From positions 60,209 to 124,208 of the forward strand of contig JAANDG010000443.1 in the NCBI GenBank assembly GCA_036852015.1: a DNA stretch of 64,000 nt, given 5' to 3'. The translations under genes were made by a program, and so were the position numbers. Under the pieces are notes generated by a model. It was not told the origin of the DNA. It worked only from the letters and a program-made list of their open reading frames with translations, and made no database searches. How positions within the stretch are numbered: the first letter of the stretch is position 1; every line of letters starts with the position of its first letter. Source of the DNA: Pelodera strongyloides (taxonomy: Eukaryota > Nematoda > Chromadorea > Rhabditida > Rhabditidae). Shown here piece after piece: positions 1 through 7,940 of this stretch.

Positions 1-191
1 TGATAAATTTGCGTAGACAGCTTCGATCTCTGCAGTTTTACGGTATACATATGCGGATGAGCACATCGGAAAAAGTCCTCGAGGGCGAAAGTGGGTGAAA
101 TTTGGTTTGTATATATTGTAATAAAAATGCTCTATATACATTATGAATACTTCGTAAATATAGGTTTACTTTGATGGGCCTGTCCCTTTAA
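1..191. mobile_element. TTAA foldback element family A, right part
   Basis: This stretch matches, at lower identity, the right arm of the complete element at 2877-3271 (shared landmarks include ggtatacat, the AT-rich nataaaaatgct stretch and the end tgatgggcctgtccctttaa). It runs off the left edge of the window. Its terminal TTAA (188-191) is at the same time the first TTAA of the next element. Confidence 0.7.
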
Positions 192-618
192 AGGATCGCA
201 GTCACTACAAATTCGTATTTTTTATTCGCTTTTCATTAATTGTTCAAGTATGTGAAGAAAACGACGATTCCAGCGCCAAAGTACGGCAAAACGAACTCAG
301 GGAGAGAAATCCCTGTTTATGACTTTTACTTATATACCGTAGTTTATAATTGCCCGTATAGAGTTTCATAATAAATACCCTGCAGTGATAAACCACGCGC
401 CAGGTGTAACACTGCAGGCTGTTCACTCTCCAAGTACCCCAGGCAATTGCATATATGCACCGGCGTCGGTCATTTATCAAAACTCATTCTCATTGATTTC
501 TCTCCCTGAGTTCCGTTTTATGTGGATTTTTATGGGTTGCATATTGTTTTATAAATCTGCTTGCATCTAATAAAAATCGAATAAAAAAGTTGATTTTGAA
601 GTGACTGCCTTCCTTTAA
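188..618. mobile_element. TTAA foldback element family B, copy 1
   Basis: A 431-bp element bounded by TTAA. The ends are inverted: TTAAAGGATCGCAGTCAC at the left and GTGACTGCCTTCCTTTAA at the right. A second copy of identical length lies at 1136-1566. There is no transposase frame, so it is a non-autonomous MITE-like element. Confidence 0.75.
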
Positions 619-973
619 TACAGCTTAACTTCAAAAAGGGCATACATATTCCCTTTAATTGGAAGGAGTAAATCAATATAAAACTATGAATTCTATAAAA
701 AATTAGGATCGTAGTAAATAACTGATTTCCATAGTGGGCATGCAAATTTTGTGTTTGCTTGAAAAATGAATTGTAAATTTGCATGCCCAGTATGGAAATG
801 AACTATTTATTACGATCCAAAATTTTTATATAATTCATAGTTTCATATTGATTTACTCCTTCCAATTAAAAGCTTTTGCTTTGTAAAGCATGTCTTTCGG
901 AATTTAATACCATCATCTTTCGATAAAAGTAAACTATTTGAGCATTTCATTCTCGTGAGCCTCCTCCTTTAAA
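615..973. mobile_element. TTAA foldback element family C, left-truncated
   Basis: From about 655 this matches the complete 411-bp element at 8077-8487, including the inner palindrome around 700-830 and the end tcgtgagcctcctcctttaa. The outer left arm present in the complete copy is missing here and replaced by about 35 bp of other sequence. Confidence 0.7.
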
Positions 974-1139
974 GCGAAATACTAGCCCCTTTGGAAAATT
1001 TGCTTATGATAAGCAAATCCTATGTATCCTATGCTAATTTTGCGCGATCGACCACGGCAATCGCGCAAAATTAGCATAGGATACATAGGATTTGCTTATC
1101 ATATGCAAATTTTCCAAAGGGGCTAGTATTTCGCTTTAA
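970..1139. mobile_element. TTAA palindromic MITE family D, copy 1
   Basis: About 170 bp, an almost perfect palindrome with ends TTAAAGCGAAATACTAGCCC and its inverse, and a central loop of roughly 20 bases (gaccacggc region). Two more copies of the same length lie at 37105-37274 and 52199-52367. Each copy starts and ends in TTAA. Confidence 0.8.
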
Positions 1140-1566
1140 AGGGTGGCAGTCACTACAAATTCGTCGTTTTTATTCGCTTTTCATTAAATTTTCAAAGATG
1201 TGAAGAAAAATACGGTTCCAGAACCAAAGTGCAGCCAAACGAACTCAGGGAGAGAAATCACTGAGTATGAGTTTTACTAATATACCGTAGTTTACAATTG
1301 CCCGTATAGAGGTTGATAATAAATACCCTGCAGTAATAAACCACACGCCAGGTGCAACACTGCAGGCTCTTTACTCTCCATGTACCCCTGGCAATTGCAC
1401 ACATGCCCCGGCGACGGTAATTTACCAAAACTAATTCTCATTGATTTCTCTCCCTGAGTCCTCTGTTTTATTTCTTTTGAATAACTGTATATTGTTTTAT
1501 AAATCATCTTGTATTTAATACAAATTTAATAAAAAAGTTGAATTTGAAGTGACTGCGTCCCTTTAA
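1136..1566. mobile_element. TTAA foldback element family B, copy 2
   Basis: 431 bp, same length as the copy at 188-618 and alignable along its whole length. Left end TTAAAGGGTGGCAGTCAC, right end GTGACTGCGTCCCTTTAA. Its left TTAA is shared with the preceding family D element. Confidence 0.75.
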
Positions 1567-2031
1567 ATGAGAAATTGGTCGCGCTCCATGTCCATGAGCT
1601 GGCTCGGATGTGCTTTCGGAAGCCGTTAGAAATAAAACTACATTACATAACACCCACTACTAGCCAATTATTTTCAGTCAGTTTGGGCATTATCGAATAA
1701 ACTGCATGCAATATATGTTATCATTACTAAAATAGAAAATATCTTAAACACTTTTTCTCTGAGGTTGAGTTAATATTGAGTTATTAAAATGTAATAAACA
1801 ATGTTTTTGTCTCGCTAATAAAGATCAGCAAACATAATGCTTGCTCTGATATATTCACTTTCACCAGTACTAAAACGGAGTACGATTTAGGGTTGAGCTG
1901 GGCGTCATTTAACTAAGCATGTGGTGAATTCGAAACAGTTTTGATATTACTATGCGCATTCCATTTGACATAAGATCTTGGCTTGGTCTATTAGTAATCA
2001 TGGAATGTGTCCATAAGTGCTTGGTGCTGCA
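1567..2031. other. Upstream region of lectin cassette 1
   Basis: No open frame with coding character and no repeat shared with the rest of the window is visible here. It presumably holds upstream regulatory DNA for the gene that starts at 2123. Confidence 0.4.
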
Positions 2032-2037
2032 TATAAA
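2032..2037 (+). promoter_or_regulatory. Putative TATA box of cassette 1
   Basis: TATAAA within gctgcatataaatta, 91 bases upstream of the ATG at 2123. The second cassette has the same context (tgcatataaata at 7775-7782), and a downstream block containing cgacagtttaa is also shared. Conservation between duplicates supports a core promoter. Confidence 0.5.
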
Positions 2038-2122
2038 TTAAAAGAGAGGCGGTTCGGGAATGACAACACCGACAGTTTAAAAGGCCTTCCACGCTGTATA
2101 CTACCATAGTCGCCACCTCACA

Positions 2123-2602
2123 ATGCGAGGGCAAAGTGTTCTGCTCCTTATGGGGCTCGTAGCCATTGCACTCGAGCTAGCCTCAGGTACGTAAGTTTTC
2201 ATTCATGTTTGCCTGCAGACGTCTCCAGTTCTTAGGGTACAGTTTAGTTGGCCTTGTTCAACACTGTAGACGTGAACCGTGGGTGCATTTTTTTTTCAGA
2301 AGACCACCGTGGGTATTCAAGTTTTAATGAATTGTAAGCAATTTCATTGTTTAGCTTGTCGTCCAAAGCCAAGGCCTCCCCAAATACAACCAACAACAAC
2401 GACAACTACAACTACAACGACAACCACCGCAAATCTCACTGCATACAGAACTTCGATATTAGAAAGTTTGCAAAAGTGTCCTTATTTCGCTTACCTTGTT
2501 CGCCTCAACGGTGTACCCTTCTGCACCTACATTTTCTATGGATCGTCCACAGAAGTGACGAAAACCTTGGACGAGTTCTACGCATCTGGATGCAAATTGT
2601 AG
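2123..2602 (+). CDS. Secreted-type protein, Thr linker and Cys domain (cassette 1)
   Basis: Two exons, 2123-2186 and 2355-2602. Exon 1 starts with MRGQSVLLLMGLVAIA, a classic signal peptide, and ends in phase 1 at a GTACGT donor. Exon 2 begins ACRPKPRPP, runs through a Thr tract (11-12 Thr) and ends with an approximately 50-residue domain with three Cys: ILESLQKCPYFAYLV, then FCTYIFYG, then TLDEFYASGCKL. The paralogous domain at 9930-10098 is very similar, so it is under constraint. As read, translation stops at TAG (2600-2602), giving about 103 residues. However, AAATT|GTAGGT just before the stop could act as a donor, and its phase fits the lectin exon at 4184 (see findings), so this may be the 5' part of a secreted lectin. 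I do not recognise the Cys domain. Confidence 0.65.
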
Positions 2603-2876
2603 GTTTTTGTTAAGGATTTTTTGACATTTTGGTCCTCTCACTAAATAAAAGGTCGAAACATCATGTTCACTTAAAAAATTATAGCCAGAAATAACTACAT
2701 AAAAGGTCAAACATCATGTTCACTTAAAAATTATAGCGAGAAATAATTCACTCCCCTATACGGTACACTAATAAATGCGTCCGCTTGTGTGGTGCATGCG
2801 TTGTGTAAGATTCCGAGCCTGCCCCCCTCAGGTTGTAGATGCAAGTTGTCAGCTAATTAGAATGCGCCCCACCCTT

Positions 2877-3271
2877 TTAAAGGGACAGGCCCATCAAAGT
2901 AAACCTATATTTACGATACATCCATGATGACTATCAAGCATTTTTATTACAATATAAACAAACTAAATTTCACCATTATTCGCTCTGGAAAACTTTTTTC
3001 CAATGCGCTCAACGCATATGTATACCGTAAAGCCGCAAATATCCTTGTCGTCTATGCAAATTTATCGTGAAATTATAATGCGAATAGAATTTGCATATAT
3101 AGCTTTGAATTCTGCAGTTTATGGTATACATCTGCGTTGAGCGCATTGGAAAAAAGCTTTCCAGGGCGAATAATGGTGAAATTTAGTTTGTTTATATTGT
3201 AATAAAAATGCTTGATAGTCATTATGAACCTAACGTAAATATAGGTTTATTTTGATGGGCTGTCCCTTTAA
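2877..3271. mobile_element. TTAA foldback element family A, complete
   Basis: 395 bp bounded by TTAA. Left end TTAAAGGGACAGGCCCATC, right end gatgggctgtccctttaa; long inverted arms meet near 3060-3090. It sits between the two reading frames of cassette 1 and is absent from the matching place in cassette 2 (10101-10238), so it inserted after or independently of the duplication. Confidence 0.8.
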
Positions 3272-3292
3272 CGTTAGACGGTACCATACAAA

Positions 3293-6233
3293 ATGGATTT
3301 AGAATCCCAATCAAAGACTGGTTTCAGCTACGAACAACTCGACGACAAGTACAAAAATGAGCTTTCGACTGACTCTATAGATAAAACGGTATTCAGTTTT
3401 CCAATTATTTATTACAAGCGCCGTTGCTGAAGGAATGACACGAAAAATAATACACAGAGAAAACTGCCCATAATGAAGGGAATAACTATTTTTACTAACG
3501 CTAAAATATAAACTACCTTTTTCTTTTCAGATAAGAAAGGCTGCTGCAAACGAAGCATTCTGTTTTGTAAGTTGTAATTTGTAGCTCAACGTAGTCTTAC
3601 AATTTGAAATATTAATGTGGGATAGAATCCAGCTTTTTAAAGATAACTGAATTTCTGTGAATTTATGCTAACAATTAGAGGGCTCGAAATGGTATTTTTT
3701 TGTTAATCATACTCGCTTGCATTAAAGACCAGTATTCAAAATAGGTTTTAAAAATCGGCTGCTATACCGACTTTAATGACACCATATGTATACACATATT
3801 CGTTTCAAAAAGGAATAAATATATCACGTGATTCTGTAGAAGATATTATTCGTATAGATTTCTGCTGCCGAATTGAACGAACGTATTTGGAACACTGCTT
3901 GCGAAAACAATGAAAAAACTACAGAAACCCCAAGGTACGACTCCGTTCTGTAGATTCCGTAGAATAACAACTAACTACATGTGCTAATTTTCGTATCGTT
4001 GGGAGTTTTATTATAGCTTCGTATACGTGCCTGGGCTATATTAATTAATATGCAATTCGTATCGTATAAGTATCGTTTTATAATACGGAGATTCTTATAG
4101 TTTTGATTATATATCAATACCCAACAAAGCTGGTTTTCAGCTTCACTGTATTAGTGGAACTCCAACAGTCGCTAACTTTTTAGGTTGCCAGTTCCTATTG
4201 GAACTGATTCGACGTGTAGACCCTGCAATTGTACGAACACTTGCAATTGCGGAGCGAGAACTACACCCAACCCGAACTCTGATGGAAGATCCACAACCGA
4301 TGACTTCCAAAGCACAACTTCAAACCCCAGAGGCCGATCCACATCATATTACAGTGCGAGCAGCACCTCGAGCCCCAGTGGACGATCCACAACCGATGAC
4401 TTCCAAAGAACAACCTCGAACCCTAGAGGCCGATCCACAACAGATTACAGTGCGAGCAGCACCTCGAGCCCCAGTGGACGATCCACAACCGATGACTTCC
4501 AAAGAACAACCTCGAACCCTAGAGGCCGATCCACAACAGATTACAGTGCGAGCAGCACCTCGAGCCCCAGTGGACGATCCACAACCGATGACTTCCAAAG
4601 CACAACTTCAAACCCCAGAGGCCGATCCACAACAGATTACAGTGCGAGCAGCACCTCGAGCCCCAGTGGACGATCCACAACCGATGACTTCCAAAGAACA
4701 AGCTCGAACCCTAGAGGCCGATCCACAACAGATTACAGTGCGAGCAGCACCTCGAGCCCCAGTGGACGATCCACAACCGATGACTTCCAAAGCACAACTT
4801 CAAACCCCAGAGGCCGATCCACAACAGACTACAGTGCGAGCAGCACCTCGAGCCCCAGTGGACGATCCACAACCGATGACTTCCAAAGCACAACTTCAAA
4901 CCCCAGAGGCCGATCCACAACAGATTACAGTGCGAGAAGCACCTCGAGCCCCAGTGGACGATCCACAACCGATGACTTCCAAAGCACAACTTCCAACCCC
5001 AGAGGCCGATCCACAACAGATTACAGTGCGAGCAGCACCTCGAGCCCTAGCGGACGATCCACAACCGATGACTTCAAAAGCACAACTTCCGAATTCAGAA
5101 GGACTACCAACACAGAGCGACCACGAGGCCCGGTAACTATAAGGATACATACGCAGCCAACGGACAAACCAGTTCCGACCACAGAAACGCCCGTCAGTTC
5201 AACCACAGAAGAACCGATTCCTACGTTTGAGACGCCTACATTGCGGGTTCATTGTCCCGAAGGATGGACCGGCCGAGAGAGGACACAATCCTGCTACAAG
5301 GCAAGTACTTTCCGCTTGTTCTAGATCCTGAGCGAGTAAATACAATTAGTCTTCGAAAACCACTTGTAGAAGCTCATAAATTACATGCAGTCGAAGTCAG
5401 TATAATTTTGATAGCGAATCGATTGAGGTATTGTCCTTAGCGAATCGATTGAGGTATTGTCAGAACATAAGGTAACAAAAAGTGACATTCAATACAATAC
5501 AATACAATTTGTGCTAAGTGTTGTGTACGGAAACATTAAGAATTAACGCTCTTTTATTATGGCTGAAAGCTGTTTGTCACTAGGTGCAAGTCAATTAGTT
5601 TGTTTTCTAGCTTTTTACCAGCTTAGAAAACAGAAGCATTCTTGCAGCTCATTCGCAACGTAACAGCAGTTGAAGGCGAGCGCAGATGTCAACAATTTGG
5701 CGCACATCTAGCATCGGTAGAATCTGAAGAAGAGAACGACTTCATCGCCGGTAAATAATTAGCTTAAGCACATTAATTTAGTTATAATATATTTATATAA
5801 ATATAATAAGAAGTGGTAGTTCTTCTTTATAGCACCACCTGAAGGACATTTTTACAGCACAGTCAATGGTCGGTCCCATTACGCCGCCTATGAAAGTATT
5901 CGACTACCACAACTATCCAATTATCGGACTGATGAGAGGCAAGAATGGTTGGTTCTGGACCGATGGCAAGAATGTCACCTACACCAACTGGCATCACAAT
6001 GAACCGAATAACAATTTGGGTACAGAGTCCTGCACACAGGTTGGTTGCTTTGCAAAACAATTGAATCACTGTTTTTTTTGCCCACACGTTGCCAATTCAT
6101 GAATGACACTCTGCTTCAGATGTACGCTGACCATGATGTAAAGCACCGTTGGAACGACCAGGACTGCAACTTGGTCTACCGAGCTGCTGTATGTAAAAAA
6201 CCTGGAAAGCGGTACATCGAGAAGAGAGTGTAA
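3293..6233 (+). CDS. C-type lectin with Ser/Thr repeat (cassette 1)
   Basis: Model with seven exons: 3293-3388, 3531-3566, 3858-3934, 4184-5300, 5648-5750, 5858-6039, 6120-6233; about 574 residues. The N-terminal part (MDLESQSKTGFSYEQL) is hydrophilic with no signal peptide or membrane segment. Next comes a Cys cluster (CRPCNCTNTCNCGAR), then about 280 residues of Ser/Thr-rich 32-residue repeats that should be heavily O-glycosylated, then a C-type lectin domain starting LRVHCPEGWTGRER. The domain shows the EPN-type loop (NWHHNEPNNN) and the WND calcium site (RWNDQDCN), which in this fold predict calcium-dependent mannose-type sugar binding. It ends VCKKPGKRYIEKRV. The intron after 5300 appears to use a GC donor (AAG|GCAAGT). 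Lack of a secretion signal on this start is odd for a disulphide-bonded lectin; the signal exon at 2123 may supply it by splicing into 4184. Confidence 0.8.
4279..5092 (+). repeat. 96-bp coding minisatellite (Ser/Thr repeat)
   Basis: Eight or more near-identical 96-bp units encoding 32 residues built from GRSTTDYSASSTSSPS and GRSTTDDFQSTTSNPR. The unit length is a multiple of three, so copy-number change keeps the lectin frame. Because of the repeat several other frames on both strands are also open by default; these are not genes. The paralogous exon (11349-11817) has no such array. Confidence 0.9.
5412..5463. repeat. Tandem duplication of 26 bp in a lectin intron
   Basis: tagcgaatcgattgaggtat occurs twice in direct succession with a period of 26 bases, in the intron between 5300 and 5648. 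A short (aatac)n-like run follows near 5487-5507. Confidence 0.7.
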
Positions 6234-7221
6234 ATAAGTCTACGGAGCCGATAAACAGCAAATACTCTCATACCCCGGGCACTGTTGATATAAATATATT
6301 AAGAAGCATTGCGAATGAATTGAAATCTATGTGACATCCATCAACAAATAAGGAAAGCAACATGAGTCGCACATTCGTGTAAAAAACATATAAAGAGCAA
6401 ACATAAATCTTTATCAAAACATTGTTAATAAAATACAAACAAAAATGTATCCCAGAAGCCTTTCTATCGATATTCCCGTTCTATCGATATTCGCCGCACA
6501 CAAACACAAACTAGACGTTCCATAATGGCGCGGGATTTTCTGTTTGGGACCCGTGACCGTAGAAATTTGCACGATGCTTGAAAGAAAGCTTCATTGAGCT
6601 TCCAGGTAATTTATTGTAAAGGTTTTTATAAGTCTTATTTGTAATGCACCAAACACAATAGGGTTTCGTACTTTTTATTAGATTTTCTACAAATAACTAA
6701 ATCTTTCTGGTCTAGAGAGTGCAACGGTGGTTTGATGGAGGGATTTCAAATCTTATATTTTGTCCCTCAGAGGTCCTACGTGTTATTCGACGAGTCCCAA
6801 TTGACAAAAACAGGGCTACTGCATATGAGGAAGTCGAGCAATTTGTCACCGGAACAAAAAGACAAGAATGTTTCAGCTACTTAAATTTGTGGGTCAGCCC
6901 TCAGCACCACTTGCCAAAGAGCACATCCCATTTGCTCATGGTATTGTATTTTGAAACAGCGTTCGCTTCATGAATAATACATATTTAGTGGATTTGCTTT
7001 CTGACAATTTATTCAGGTCCGTTGACATTTACAGCCTGTTTGGACGAAAGGAATCTATCTAATACTATGTGATTTTTGAATAAGCAGGTGTTGTAGTAAG
7101 AATTGATGCAATATTTTGGCTTGTTGTAACGACACCGCAATTAAAATGTATATTGATGCTATGCACCATGTTTTCAAGGTCTACTGATAAACTTATTGGT
7201 AAGAAGCATATATATTGCGTA
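6234..7221. other. Spacer between lectin cassettes
   Basis: AATAAA signals for the lectin message may be those near 6426. An 84-codon open stretch at 6719-6973 (contains EVLRVIRRVPIDKN and ATAYEEVEQFV) looks weakly protein-like, but I see no homologue, no clear start and no partner exon; I do not call it a gene. Confidence 0.35.
6462..6492. promoter_or_regulatory. Paired TATCGATA-type sites
   Basis: The 14-base string ttctatcgatattc occurs twice, 17 bases apart. TATCGATA is the binding core of DREF-type factors in insects; its role in this nematode is unknown. ATCGAT cores also occur just upstream of the cytochrome b5 start codon near 61160-61200. Confidence 0.3.
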
Positions 7222-7336
7222 ATGTATACTTTCCTCATTATCTACATAAAATTTGCTTGGCAATAAACTTTTTTTATTATCTACATAAGATTTGCTTGGC
7301 AATAAACTTCGTTTATTGTCAAGCAAATCTCATTTC
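7222..7336. repeat. Direct repeat plus short hairpin
   Basis: A block ttattatctacataa(a/g)atttgcttggcaataaac occurs twice in tandem (about 7237-7268 and 7278-7308). The second copy is followed after a 3-base loop by its inverse (gtttattgtcaagcaaatct), making a hairpin with about 20-bp arms. Confidence 0.6.
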
Positions 7337-7539
7337 TACATGATGAGCTCACTCAGCTCACTGTATGAAACTTTGTATTTGAGACCCTAGACGAAAAGAA
7401 GCGTCGATTTAAGAAACAGGTTGCATAATAAGTATAGAAACGACATATAATATCGACCAAATGTGTGTCGATTCACCAGCTCAGCTTTCTAAAACTTACT
7501 AATCGCTGCCCATGTACATACATATGTGAACATGAGTAC

Positions 7540-7673
7540 CGAATCAAATGTGCTCAACTTTGGATCGTACAATTACTTGGGTTTCTCCCCTAATGACGGA
7601 CCTTGTGCTCAGGCGGCCGCCAAGATGTTTGATGATCATGGCCCGCTTATTGGTGCTACGCGTCACGAAAAGG
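7540..7673 (+). pseudogene. Orphan exon of serine palmitoyltransferase subunit 2
   Basis: The frame reads NVLNFGSYNYLGFSPNDGP, then AQAAAKMFDDHG and ATRHEKG. It aligns with the exon of SPT long-chain-base subunit 2 (family pattern NMGSYNYLGFA...STRQEIGN), a pyridoxal-phosphate enzyme of sphingolipid synthesis in the ER membrane. Only this stretch of roughly 45 residues is present; neither the upstream membrane part nor the downstream catalytic lysine region is found nearby. A plausible donor (AAG|GTATCA) follows at 7673, so a complete exon 3' edge was captured. It ends about 100 bases before the TATA box of cassette 2. I read it as a shuffled gene fragment, not a functional gene. Confidence 0.65.
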
Positions 7674-7774
7674 GTATCATTATCATGTTTCACTCCGTTC
7701 ATAGAAGAAATTATTGTGAGCGATCATTTAACTAAAGTTTTCGATCAGGTCACACCTTGACATTAATATGTGCA

Positions 7775-7782
7775 TATAAATA
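7775..7782 (+). promoter_or_regulatory. Putative TATA box of cassette 2
   Basis: TATAAATA in the context tgcatataaata, shared with cassette 1 (2032). The distance to the ATG at 7941 is about 75 bases longer than in cassette 1. Confidence 0.45.
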
Positions 7783-7940
7783 GAAAACGGACACGTTGGA
7801 TCGTTGTTTTATTCAGTAAATCTGTGATTCCTCTTTGTACTTCTAAATTAGAAGGTCGCCGTTTCGGCAATGTAGTTGTCGACAGTTTAAGAGTCGCCCA
7901 CTATGGATGTTTCCTTATTGTTTGTATCCTCTACAGTACA

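Noticed and set aside
4198..5150. Long open frames in other phases and on the minus strand across the 96-bp repeat
   Set aside because: The repeat unit is a multiple of three, so every frame without a stop in one unit is open over the array. Only the frame that continues into the lectin domain is supported.
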